Counted from the first letter of the stretch, positions 7,172 through 13,228 are shown. The stretch is DNA of 18,983 bases from UMGS1484 sp045593325 (GCA_045593325.1 JAZNWL010000022.1:1-18983), one strand, 5' to 3'. Notes: generated from the sequence alone by a model not told the origin. A program made the numbers and translations.

Positions 7172-7189
7172 TCGTGAAAATTTTCACAA
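7172..7189. promoter_or_regulatory. Candidate Rex (redox-sensing repressor) operator
   Basis: The 18 bases TCGTGAAAATTTTCACAA match the Gram-positive Rex consensus TTGTGAAWWWWTTCACAA at 17 of 18 positions, with a perfect 14-base palindrome at its core. It lies 5 bases upstream of the gap -35 box. Rex represses when NADH is low, and gap is a known Rex target in several Firmicutes. The match is seen; the regulator itself is not in the window. Confidence 0.6.
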
Positions 7190-7194
7190 ACCAC

Positions 7195-7223
7195 TTGCAT
7201 TTTTTCCCAATAGGGATTAAAAT
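7195..7223 (+). promoter_or_regulatory. Strong sigma-A promoter of gap
   Basis: -35 TTGCAT (7195-7200), 17-base spacer, -10 TAAAAT (7218-7223). An AGGAGG ribosome site (7244-7249) precedes the ATG by eight bases, fitting a highly expressed gene. Confidence 0.72.
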
Positions 7224-7257
7224 AGGAAAGAATTATAAATTTTAGGAGGAATTCCCA

Positions 7258-8286
7258 ATGGTAAAAGTTGCTATTAACGGTTTCGGCCGTATCGGTCGTT
7301 TGGCTTTCCGTCAAATGTTCGAAGCAGAAGGTTATGAAGTTGTTGCAATCAACGATTTGACCAGCCCCAAAATGTTGGCTCACTTGTTGAAATATGACAC
7401 CGCTCAAGGTTCTTTCTTAGGTTCCGTGAGTGACCCCAAACACACCGTAGAAGCTACCGATGATTCCATCATCGTAGACGGTAAAGAAATCAAAATCTAT
7501 GCTGAAAAAGACGCTAATGATTGCCCCTGGGGCAAATTGGATGTAGACGTTGTATTGGAATGCACCGGTTTCTACACTTCCAAAGACAAAGCTTCTGCTC
7601 ACATCAACGCAGGCGCTAAAAAAGTTGTTATCTCTGCTCCCGCAGGTAACGACCTGCCCACCATCGTTTTCAGCGTTAACGAAAACACCTTGACCGCAGA
7701 AGACAAAGTTATTTCTGCTGCTTCCTGCACCACCAACTGCTTGGCTCCCATGGCTAAAGCTTTGAACGACTATGCTGCTATCCAAAGCGGTATCATGACC
7801 ACCGTTCATGCTTACACCGGCGACCAAATGATTTTGGACGGTCCCCAACGTAAAGGCGACCTTCGTCGTGCCCGTGCCGGCGCTGTGAACATTGTTCCCA
7901 ACTCCACCGGTGCTGCTAAAGCGATCGGCTTGGTTATCCCCGAACTCAACGGCAAACTCATCGGTTCTGCCCAACGTATCCCCGTTCCCACCGGCTCCAC
8001 CACTTTGTTGGTTGCTGTTGTTAAGGGTAAAGACGTTACCAAAGAAGGCATCAACGCTGCTATGAAAGCTGCTGCTTCCGCTTCCTTCGGTTACACTGAA
8101 GAAGAATTGGTATCTTCCGATATCATCGGTATGACTTACGGTTCTTTGTTCGATGCTACCCAAACCATGGTTAGCAAAATCGACGACGATACCTACCAAG
8201 TACAAGTTGTTTCTTGGTATGACAACGAAAACTCCTACACCAGCCAAATGGTTCGTACCATTAAATACTTCGCTGAATTGGCATAA
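7258..8286 (+). CDS. gap: Glyceraldehyde-3-phosphate dehydrogenase, NAD-dependent, phosphorylating
   Basis: A 342-residue GAPDH that oxidises glyceraldehyde 3-phosphate to 1,3-bisphosphoglycerate in glycolysis. It has the Rossmann motif INGFGRIGR (6-14) and Asp33 in INDLTSP, consistent with NAD use. The active-site block is SAASCTTNCLAP with Cys157, and His184 lies in TTVHAYTGDQ. The phosphate-site residues NSTGAAKAIG and the C-terminal VSWYDNENSY are intact. The codon choice is strongly biased (GCT, GTT, GGT, AAA, TTG) compared with neighbours, as expected for high expression. It has its own promoter and a strong terminator at 8301-8333, so it is monocistronic here; pgk and tpi do not follow. 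The likely Rex site just upstream would link its transcription to the NADH/NAD ratio. Confidence 0.98.
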   Translation: MVKVAINGFGRIGRLAFRQMFEAEGYEVVAINDLTSPKMLAHLLKYDTAQGSFLGSVSDPKHTVEATDDSIIVDGKEIKIYAEKDANDCPWGKLDVDVVLECTGFYTSKDKASAHINAGAKKVVISAPAGNDLPTIVFSVNENTLTAEDKVISAASCTTNCLAPMAKALNDYAAIQSGIMTTVHAYTGDQMILDGPQRKGDLRRARAGAVNIVPNSTGAAKAIGLVIPELNGKLIGSAQRIPVPTGSTTLLVAVVKGKDVTKEGINAAMKAAASASFGYTEEELVSSDIIGMTYGSLFDATQTMVSKIDDDTYQVQVVSWYDNENSYTSQMVRTIKYFAELA

Positions 8287-8300
8287 GTTTTCTAAATTAC

Positions 8301-8333
8301 AAAAGACGGAAGGTTCACCTTCCGTCTTTTTTT
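8301..8333 (+). terminator. gap terminator
   Basis: AAAAGACGGAAGG (8301-8313) pairs with CCTTCCGTCTTTT (8318-8330) around the loop TTCA and is followed by a run of seven T residues (8327-8333). This is a textbook intrinsic terminator 15 bases after the gap stop. Confidence 0.95.
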
Positions 8334-8365
8334 CAGACTGTCAAAAAATATTTTTCGACAAACCG

Positions 8366-8512
8366 AGCGGAAGGGACAATCCCTTCCGCTTTTCCTTTTG
8401 GCTCCTTCTTCGAGGGAGCTGTCGAGCGATAGCGAGACTGAAGGAGAAAAAGCAATACTCCTTCCGATTTTTGGGCGTTGCCCAAAAACCACCTCCCTCA
8501 TTGAGGGAGGCA
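8366..8512. repeat. Cluster of hairpins resembling a Clostridia intergenic repeat
   Basis: Four hairpins sit in about 145 bases. (1) An 11-bp perfect stem starting AGCGGAAGGGA (8366-8390). (2) GCTCCTTC/GAGGGAGC (8401-8419), followed by the motif GTCGAGCGATAGCGAGAC and GAAGGAG. (3) TTTTTGGGC/GCCCAAAAA (8468-8488) with loop GTT. (4) CCTCCCTCA/TGAGGGAGG (8492-8510). The GAGGGAGC-GTCGAGCG-GCGAGAC-GAAGGAG word order resembles dispersed GAGGGAG-type repeats I recall from gut Clostridia intergenic DNA. No second copy is in the window. There is no gene in 8287-8555. Confidence 0.5.
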
Positions 8513-8555
8513 AAAAGAATTTCCCTCTCGTCAGAATTCCTTTTTTCAATTCAAT

Positions 8556-8762
8556 TTATAAACACTCAAAAAAATCATTAACCGAACAATTCAGCAACTC
8601 CGCAAGAATAGGCAAAAGAGAAATATCCGGATACCCTTGTTCCCGTTCCCATTTGGAAATCGCCTGAGGGGAAATGCCAATCAACTTGGCAAATTCTTTT
8701 TGGGTTAGGTTATGATTCTGTCGGTACTCCTTGATTCGATTGGCAATGGTAATGCGGTTCAT
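8556..8762 (-). CDS. Minimal XRE-family HTH regulator
   Basis: A 68-residue protein that is almost only a Cro/C1 helix-turn-helix (about residues 6-61): RIKEYRQNHNLTQKEFAKL, then the recognition helix SPQAISKWEREQG and PDISLLPILAELL. It lacks any sensor or dimerisation extension, so it probably works as a small homodimer repressor. I start it at ATG 8762, which overlaps the stop of the upstream ArsR-type gene (ATGA) and implies translational coupling; a longer reading from a TTG at 8774 is less likely. It ends the three-gene cassette that begins at 9825. No clear terminator of its own is visible, though the hairpin cluster at 8366-8510 lies just downstream. Target DNA is unknown; self-regulation is plausible. 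Confidence 0.85.
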   Translation of the reverse strand: MNRITIANRIKEYRQNHNLTQKEFAKLIGISPQAISKWEREQGYPDISLLPILAELLNCSVNDFFECL

Positions 8763-9295
8763 TGGTTCACCCAATACCTATCCCGATTCCGATTCAAAAG
8801 CCCCTGCACCACCATTTCTCTGCGAATGGTACAGTGGTCCTCGTGAAAGGTGTGAAGCATTTCGTTCACTTGCTGTTCGGAATATTCTTTCCCGATTTCA
8901 AATACTTTTACCATTTCTTCCATTACAATTTCTCGCTTTTTCTTTTGAGCAGGAATGGTAACCAATCGCCCAAAACGAAAAAAGTTGGATATCACCTGTT
9001 GTTTGTATTTTTCATCCGTACCCACAGCCCTTGAACCTTGGCTTTCTCCAAGAAAATCTTTTAAGGGACGGTCAAAAATCTCGCGGTTCAGGGAATAGAT
9101 AATGTAAAATTGAGAGCGACTGCAATGCACCAGCCCTGCCCCTTCCATTTTTTTCAAATGATAGCAAATGGTGGCTGGTGTTAAATCCAATTCACAAGCG
9201 ATTTTTTCCACATAGGAATCCTCTTCCAATAACAACCGTAAAATATCAATTCGGGTCTGATTGCTTAATAATTTTAAAATTTCTAAAGATTTCAT
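8759..9295 (-). CDS. ArsR-type HTH regulator with C-terminal DUF2087 domain
   Basis: A 178-residue regulator with a winged helix at residues 1-70: MKSLEILKLLSNQTRIDILR, with TPATICYHLKKMEGAGLV as recognition helix region and a wing at about 57-70. The C-terminus (about 122-175) matches DUF2087 in pattern: VFEIGKEYSEQQVNEML, then FHEDHCTIRREMVVQGLLNR and RYW. No Cys metal site of classical ArsR is evident, so metal sensing is unlikely. The upstream gene's TGA overlaps ATG 9304, but AGGAGG is only 1 base from that codon; the ATG at 9295 has better spacing (10), and 9301 is also possible. It overlaps the following XRE gene by four bases. The ligand and targets are unknown; a transcription factor role is well supported by the HTH. 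Confidence 0.85.
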   Translation of the reverse strand: MKSLEILKLLSNQTRIDILRLLLEEDSYVEKIACELDLTPATICYHLKKMEGAGLVHCSRSQFYIIYSLNREIFDRPLKDFLGESQGSRAVGTDEKYKQQVISNFFRFGRLVTIPAQKKKREIVMEEMVKVFEIGKEYSEQQVNEMLHTFHEDHCTIRREMVVQGLLNRNRDRYWVNQ

Positions 9296-9300
9296 CCCCA

Positions 9301-9825
9301 TCATTCCTCCTGAAACAAACCGGGATACACATTGTTCTCTTTTCGCCATTGTTCCCAAATACGAAAGCCCTCTTTTACCACCGCCACCTTCAATCCGGTT
9401 TCAAAACTCCCCCGGGCATCACCGCACTGTTTTGCGGCTTCCCATTCTTTTACGTATCTGGAATACATTTGCGCACGCATATTCATTTCCCCGTGGCAAG
9501 CAGCAATAATTCTTTTCTTTTCCTCTTCATCTGCCAAATCATAAATCTCATGAATTTTAGGGAACAAAGAAAGATGCCCTAACCGATGCATCATTTTTTC
9601 CCGAATGGTTAACACGTGGGTTCGTTGTTCTTCCACCGTTTCACCTTGTTTCACATCATACAACTGACCAAAATTTAAAAACATTTGATACATACCCAGT
9701 TCAATTTGAACCGCTTTCCGTTCGGTTTTCGCTTCTTTGGGTAAGGCAGTTAATTTTTTCTTGCTTTCTGCAATTTTCTTTAACATAATCCGGGAAAGAG
9801 CACTGTCAATTTCCAACGGTTTCAT
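9301..9825 (-). CDS. Helical cytoplasmic protein of unknown function, first gene of a regulatory cassette
   Basis: A 174-residue soluble protein, probably all-helical, rich in Lys, Glu and Arg. It opens MKPLEIDSALSRIMLKKIAE and has a basic N-terminal helix pair followed by MYQMFLNFGQLYDV and a C-terminal segment WEQWRKENNVYPGLFQEE. There is no membrane segment, HTH or catalytic motif I can name. The ATG has a good ribosome site (AAAGGAG, eight bases upstream). It is driven by a near-consensus promoter (9860-9889). Its stop overlaps the first possible ATG of the ArsR-type gene, so the three proteins are made together. That association suggests a partner or target of the regulators, but this is inference. 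Confidence 0.78.
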   Translation of the reverse strand: MKPLEIDSALSRIMLKKIAESKKKLTALPKEAKTERKAVQIELGMYQMFLNFGQLYDVKQGETVEEQRTHVLTIREKMMHRLGHLSLFPKIHEIYDLADEEEKKRIIAACHGEMNMRAQMYSRYVKEWEAAKQCGDARGSFETGLKVAVVKEGFRIWEQWRKENNVYPGLFQEE

Positions 9826-9859
9826 ATCGCATTCTCCTTTTTGCAGTTTCGTTATTCAT

Positions 9860-9889
9860 ATTATAAGCAACCATTGGTAACACTGTCAA
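9860..9889 (-). promoter_or_regulatory. Near-consensus sigma-A promoter of the three-gene cassette
   Basis: On the minus strand, -35 TTGACA (9889-9884), 18-base spacer, -10 TATAAT (9865-9860). Both hexamers are perfect, so without repression this should be a strong promoter; that makes a local repressor likely. Confidence 0.78.
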
Positions 9890-9892
9890 TAG

Positions 9893-9914
9893 TGATTAGA
9901 TAAATTTCTAATCA
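9893..9914. promoter_or_regulatory. Palindrome upstream of the cassette promoter, candidate operator
   Basis: Perfect 8-base arms TGATTAGA (9893-9900) and TCTAATCA (9907-9914) flank TAAATT. The palindrome ends 3 bases upstream of the -35 box. Position and symmetry suit a dimeric HTH protein, such as the ArsR-type or XRE regulator of the cassette. Confidence 0.45.
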
Positions 9915-9931
9915 TTCAACCAAAAGTAGAG

Positions 9932-9960
9932 AACGGCAAAGAAACTGCTCCCTTGCCGTT
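9932..9960 (+). other. Hairpin in the divergent intergenic region
   Basis: AACGGCAA (9932-9939) pairs with TTGCCGTT (9953-9960) and is followed by TTTC on the plus strand. No rightward gene ends nearby, so it is either leader structure or a weak plus-strand terminator. Confidence 0.4.
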
Positions 9961-9979
9961 TTCATTGTCTATCCCACGC

Positions 9980-10034
9980 TATCGGCAAAAACTCAATAAC
10001 TTAAAACGGCATTTTCATTTGGTTTTTGCCGATA
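9980..10034. repeat. 13-base perfect inverted repeat in front of spoVAC
   Basis: Arms TATCGGCAAAAAC (9980-9992) and GTTTTTGCCGATA (10022-10034) are separated by 29 bases. The right arm ends 20 bases before the -35-like box of spoVAC. Possible cruciform, operator pair or relic element end; function not known. Confidence 0.5.
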
Positions 10035-10053
10035 ACGGCCTTTTTCTTCTTTT

Positions 10054-10083
10054 TGCATATTCTCCCCTTTTTTCCTTATACTA
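10054..10083 (+). promoter_or_regulatory. Forespore-type (sigma-G/sigma-F) promoter of spoVAC
   Basis: TGCATA (10054-10059), a 17-base spacer and TATACTA (10077-10083) match the pattern known for forespore sigma factors (GCATA-like -35, CATACTA-like -10). No good sigma-A promoter is present. SpoVA genes are sigma-G dependent in Bacillus. Confidence 0.55.
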
Positions 10084-10109
10084 ACAAAAACGAAAAAGGA
10101 ATGATATGG

Positions 10110-10553
10110 ATGCAACCCTCACCCAAAGAATATAAACAAATGGTAAAACAAACTTCTCCCCGCTCCCCGTTGCTCAAAGACTGCACCCTTGCTTTTTTTG
10201 TGGGTGGCAGCATCTGCACCCTGGGGCAAATTTTAGGAAATATCTATAAAGCCACAGGTCTTACCGAAGAAATTGCGAAACCTTTGGTTTCCATGACCTT
10301 GATTTTCCTGGCGGTGTTCCTCACCGCCCTGGGCGTGTTCGACCGCATTGCCAAATTTGCAGGGGCAGGGACTCTGGTACCCATCACCGGTTTTGCCAAT
10401 GCCGTGGCTTCTCCCGCCATTGAATTTAAAACAGAAGGCTTTGTTTTGGGCGTTGGCGCCAAAATGTTTGTCATCGCAGGGCCCGTCATCGTCTACGGTG
10501 TGGTAGCCTCTGTTATTTACGGCATTTTTTATTGGGCAATGAATATGTTATAA
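10110..10553 (+). CDS. spoVAC: SpoVAC, spore membrane channel protein for dipicolinic acid
   Basis: A 147-residue integral membrane protein matching SpoVAC in length and sequence pattern: YKQMVKQTSPRSPLLKDC, AFFVGGSICTLGQ, then AGAGTLVPITGFANAVASPA and EGFVLGVGAKMF. It has about four to five hydrophobic segments. SpoVAC sits in the spore inner membrane and acts as a mechanosensitive-like channel for Ca-dipicolinate uptake and release. The N-terminus with YKQMVK before the first helix favours SpoVAC over the related SpoVAE. I start at ATG 10110, nine bases after AAAGGA; ATG 10101 sits on the ribosome site itself. It has a forespore-type promoter and a terminator straight after it. spoVAD and spoVAE, usually its partners, do not follow. 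Confidence 0.88.
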   Translation: MQPSPKEYKQMVKQTSPRSPLLKDCTLAFFVGGSICTLGQILGNIYKATGLTEEIAKPLVSMTLIFLAVFLTALGVFDRIAKFAGAGTLVPITGFANAVASPAIEFKTEGFVLGVGAKMFVIAGPVIVYGVVASVIYGIFYWAMNML

Positions 10554-10568
10554 TCGCAAATGCTTCAT

Positions 10569-10592
10569 CTCCCCGTAACAGGGGAGTTTTTT
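10569..10592 (+). terminator. spoVAC terminator
   Basis: CTCCCC (10569-10574) pairs with GGGGAG (10581-10586) around GTAACA, followed by six T residues. It lies 15 bases after the stop. An outer AAATGCTT/AAGCATTT pair (10558-10565 and 10604-10611) could extend it. Confidence 0.88.
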
Positions 10593-10627
10593 ATTTTCCA
10601 AAAAAGCATTTGTTTTTCCCGAAAGTA

Positions 10628-10636
10628 TGATATAAT
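10628..10636 (+). promoter_or_regulatory. Extended -10 promoter of the lipocalin-fold protein gene
   Basis: TGATATAAT gives a perfect -10 with the extended TG. The -35 region is poor (TTTGTT at about 16 bases). The leader would be only about 12 bases, with GGAGGTG just before the ATG. Confidence 0.6.
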
Positions 10637-10654
10637 ACTAACGGAGGTGTTGTT

Positions 10655-11755
10655 ATGAAAAAGATTGTGACATCAATTCATCCTGACGATATGGTTCATT
10701 ACGAGAAAATGGGACTCACAAAAGGGGTTGTTAAGCCCTGGGAAGACGGCGCCCGTACCGACGGGAGCATCGGCACCTATGAATGGTGGTACACCGATGC
10801 TCATTTTCCCGACGGAACGGTGATGGTGATTATTTTTTATTCCAAATTGCCCATTAACGTCAACCGCCCTATTACTCCTCAAGCCACCATTGAACTTACC
10901 CTGCCCGACGGCACCAAATATACCGAAGAAGTATTCGCTTCTTTGGAAGACAGTTTTTACGCCACTGACCATTGCGACGTGAAGATTGGCGACTGCCGTA
11001 TTACCGGGGATTTAAAACATTACGACATTGTTTTCAAAGGAAAAACCATTCAGGCAACCCTTTCTTTAGACGGTACTGTTCCTGCCTGGCGCTCCCAGAC
11101 GGGCAGCATTTTCTTTGGGGACAAAGAGGAGCACTACTTTGCCTGGCTTCCTGCCATTCCCGAAGGAAAAGCCGTTGCCGACGTTACCTATAACGGCAAC
11201 AAGGTGCATTGGGAAGGCAGTGGATATCACGACCACAACTGGGGCAACATCATCATGCTGAAACTCATGCACCATTGGTATTGGGGCAGAGCAAAAGTTG
11301 GAGATTACAAAGTGATCTCGTCCTGGATCACCGGGGAAAAGAAATACGGTTACAAAGAGTTTGACGTATTCATGCTTGTCAAGGGGGACAAAATTTTAGG
11401 GGACAACAGCAATCACACCCTGAAATTTTTACCCACCGACGAGTACATAGACCAGGTAACCGGCAAGCCTGTATACGGCAAGGTGATTTACGAATACACC
11501 ACCGAAGACGGAGAAGAATATCGGATCATTTATGACCGCAAAAAAGATATTGCCCGCCAGAATTTTATCGATCTGCTGTCCGGTATACCCAAACTGGGGG
11601 CAAAACTCATTGGATTTTCCGGTTCCTACCTTCGGTTTGAAGGGGTGGTCACGGTGGAAAAACTTCAAAACGGTCAAGTGATAGAACGGGTAAGCGAACC
11701 CTCTGCCGTTTGGGAGTTAATGTATTTCGGAAAAGCCGGTGCCGACAAACTGTAA
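10655..11755 (+). CDS. CrtC/AttH-type lipocalin-fold protein, possible hydratase or cyclase-like enzyme
   Basis: A 366-residue cytoplasmic protein without signal peptide. Its landmarks are EWWYTDAHFPDGT (43-55), where the WWY motif is characteristic of the AttH/CrtC (hydroxyneurosporene synthase-like) lipocalin superfamily, WEGSGYHDHNWGN (186-198) and HHWYWGRAKV (206-215) in the second half. Two lipocalin-like beta-barrels in tandem are expected. Relatives include carotenoid 1,2-hydratase and lipocalin-type Diels-Alderases, so a role on a hydrophobic small molecule is plausible, but no carotenoid or terpene gene is near. It has a good ribosome site (GGAGGTGTTGTT then ATG), its own promoter and a bidirectional terminator, so it is a single-gene unit. 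The substrate is unknown; the family assignment rests on motif patterns. Confidence 0.75.
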   Translation: MKKIVTSIHPDDMVHYEKMGLTKGVVKPWEDGARTDGSIGTYEWWYTDAHFPDGTVMVIIFYSKLPINVNRPITPQATIELTLPDGTKYTEEVFASLEDSFYATDHCDVKIGDCRITGDLKHYDIVFKGKTIQATLSLDGTVPAWRSQTGSIFFGDKEEHYFAWLPAIPEGKAVADVTYNGNKVHWEGSGYHDHNWGNIIMLKLMHHWYWGRAKVGDYKVISSWITGEKKYGYKEFDVFMLVKGDKILGDNSNHTLKFLPTDEYIDQVTGKPVYGKVIYEYTTEDGEEYRIIYDRKKDIARQNFIDLLSGIPKLGAKLIGFSGSYLRFEGVVTVEKLQNGQVIERVSEPSAVWELMYFGKAGADKL

Positions 11756-11756
11756 C

Positions 11757-11793
11757 AAAATGACCTGCCCATATTACTTGGGCAGGTCATTTT
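11757..11793. terminator. Bidirectional terminator shared by the lipocalin-fold gene and the AraC-type gene
   Basis: Arms AAAATGACCTGCCCA (11757-11771) and TGGGCAGGTCATTTT (11779-11793) pair perfectly over 15 bases with a 7-base loop. The stop codon of the leftward AraC-type gene lies in the loop (11776-11774), and its last codons (NDLPK) form one arm. Confidence 0.92.
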
Positions 11794-12997
11794 TATATGC
11801 GGTTGGGGTTTTGCCCGTAAACCGTTTAAACAGTCGGCAAAAATAATGAAAATCCAGAATCCCGCAATGCTGGGCAATGGTTTGAATTTGCAGGTTGCTG
11901 GTTTTCAGCAGATGTTTGGCAAAGCCAATACGTTTGCCGTTGACGTACTCCGTCAGGGTCTGCCCCATTTCTTTTTTAAAAAGTTGGGAAAAATAACCCG
12001 GGCTGACGTTATTCATTGCCGCCATGGCCCGTAAACTCAAATCTCCTGCCAGGTCATGGTCGATATAAACAATGGCTTTCTGCACCAAAGCGGAATAGTT
12101 TTTAATGGCATTTTCTCTGGCCAATCGGCAGTAGGTTTTCAACATTTCCCGCATAAATTCGGTGGTTTGAGCCACCGAAAGAAGTCCTTCAATTCGTTTG
12201 GCAAAATCCGAAGAAACGCTGTCAATGTGAATGGGATGAACCCCGCCTTGTTCCACAGCTTTTCTCAACAGGGTGTTCATAATAATGCCGTAATTCTTCA
12301 TGTTCCGCAACTCATCGGGCACCCGTTTTTGAAAAGAAAGGGACGAAAAATCCGAAAGCAACAATTCCGCCCTGTGAATATCCCCCCGGGAAACCGCATG
12401 AATCAGGTTGTTTTCATGTTCATATCGCCGCTCGATGGACTGCATGCTGAATAAACTGTCCCCGAAATGGGATTCGGGCAACAAATAATCGGTGAGGAAA
12501 AGGGAAGTGTTTTCAATATTCACGTCCACCGTTTCAAAATTATGGCTTCCTTCCCACAACCCTTCTGCAAAAACCGTAACCATGGCAAAGATATGGTTTT
12601 CTTCTTTCATTACAGGAAGGGAAGAATAATACAGTTCCAAATCTTTGACGAATTTGGGAGAAATATTGAGTTTCTCAACTTGTTCCATCAGTTGCCCGTG
12701 GGAGATATCTACGTCCAGATACGGTCCGATGAGCAAAATATTCTTTTCGCCGCCAAAGGGAAGTTGCAAAAAAATGTACCGACACCAAAAAACGTTCCTC
12801 GCCCGATACAAGGTGTTGGGTTGGGCGGAAGAAAGCAGGTCAAAAAAAGCAGTGTCCCCCTCCCCTGCCAAAAACCGATTGCCCGGCCCTAAATGGAATT
12901 GGCGGGTTCCACTGTCAGCCGGGTTTATAACCTGGCTTTGCACACGGAATTTATTCAAAACCTTTTGCAAGAACTGTAATTCACTGTCATACATCAT
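11774..12997 (-). CDS. AraC-family transcriptional regulator of the glycoside locus
   Basis: A 407-residue regulator. The C-terminal 101 residues (307-407) carry the two AraC helix-turn-helix motifs: LSLRAMAAMNNVSPGYFSQL with EYVNGKRI, and IQTIAQHCGILDFHYFCRLF followed by FTGKTPTAYK. The N-terminal 300 residues form a sensor region typical of long Clostridia AraC proteins (CRYIFLQLP, LLIGPYLDVDI), with no clear PAS, cupin or membrane segment. I use ATG 12997, since GAGG stands eight bases upstream; ATG 13033 has no ribosome site and would sit only about 8 bases from the predicted transcript start. It is divergent from the symporter and GH2 genes and most likely activates them in response to a sugar. 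The final codons form part of the terminator stem. Confidence 0.86.
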   Translation of the reverse strand: MMYDSELQFLQKVLNKFRVQSQVINPADSGTRQFHLGPGNRFLAGEGDTAFFDLLSSAQPNTLYRARNVFWCRYIFLQLPFGGEKNILLIGPYLDVDISHGQLMEQVEKLNISPKFVKDLELYYSSLPVMKEENHIFAMVTVFAEGLWEGSHNFETVDVNIENTSLFLTDYLLPESHFGDSLFSMQSIERRYEHENNLIHAVSRGDIHRAELLLSDFSSLSFQKRVPDELRNMKNYGIIMNTLLRKAVEQGGVHPIHIDSVSSDFAKRIEGLLSVAQTTEFMREMLKTYCRLARENAIKNYSALVQKAIVYIDHDLAGDLSLRAMAAMNNVSPGYFSQLFKKEMGQTLTEYVNGKRIGFAKHLLKTSNLQIQTIAQHCGILDFHYFCRLFKRFTGKTPTAYKNDLPK

Positions 12998-13047
12998 AGG
13001 TTCTTCCTCTTTTGCCAATAAAATACATTTCATCTAATCTTTTTTAA

Positions 13048-13076
13048 ACTATATTACAAAATTCAGCAATATTCAA
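13048..13076 (-). promoter_or_regulatory. Sigma-A promoter of the AraC-type gene
   Basis: On the minus strand, -35 TTGAAT (13076-13071), 17-base spacer, -10 TATAGT (13053-13048). The leader is about 44 bases to the chosen ATG. Confidence 0.68.
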
Positions 13077-13151
13077 CATTTTTATTTCCAAAATATAAAT
13101 TTTATACAAATGAGCATAAAAATAGTGCTAACGGTATTTGGGGGATTGTAT

Positions 13152-13157
13152 TATAAT
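13152..13157 (+). promoter_or_regulatory. -10 element of the symporter gene, activator-type promoter
   Basis: A perfect TATAAT (13152-13157) has no good -35; the sequence 17 bases upstream is TAACGG. This fits a promoter that needs an activator, presumably the divergent AraC-type protein. The leader is about 65 bases. Confidence 0.5.
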
Positions 13158-13188
13158 AGTAGTAATCGTTGGAGAAACGGTAAAACAA

Positions 13189-13209
13189 TCAACCGCACAC
13201 TGCGGTTGA
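13189..13209 (+). promoter_or_regulatory. Leader hairpin before the symporter ribosome site
   Basis: TCAACCGCA (13189-13197) pairs perfectly with TGCGGTTGA (13201-13209) around the loop CAC. It ends 4 bases before AAAGGA. There is no T-run, so it is not a terminator; mRNA protection or control of translation is possible. Confidence 0.5.
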
Positions 13210-13228
13210 GAATGAAAGGAATGTTTTT

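Noticed and set aside
7110..7257. Riboswitch or structured leader before gap
   Set aside because: The leader after the predicted start is only about 30 bases; the palindrome lies upstream of the promoter and is better read as an operator.
10026..10109. N-terminal extension of spoVAC
   Set aside because: The extension reads through the promoter itself; ATG 10110 has the correct spacing to AAAGGA and matches family length.
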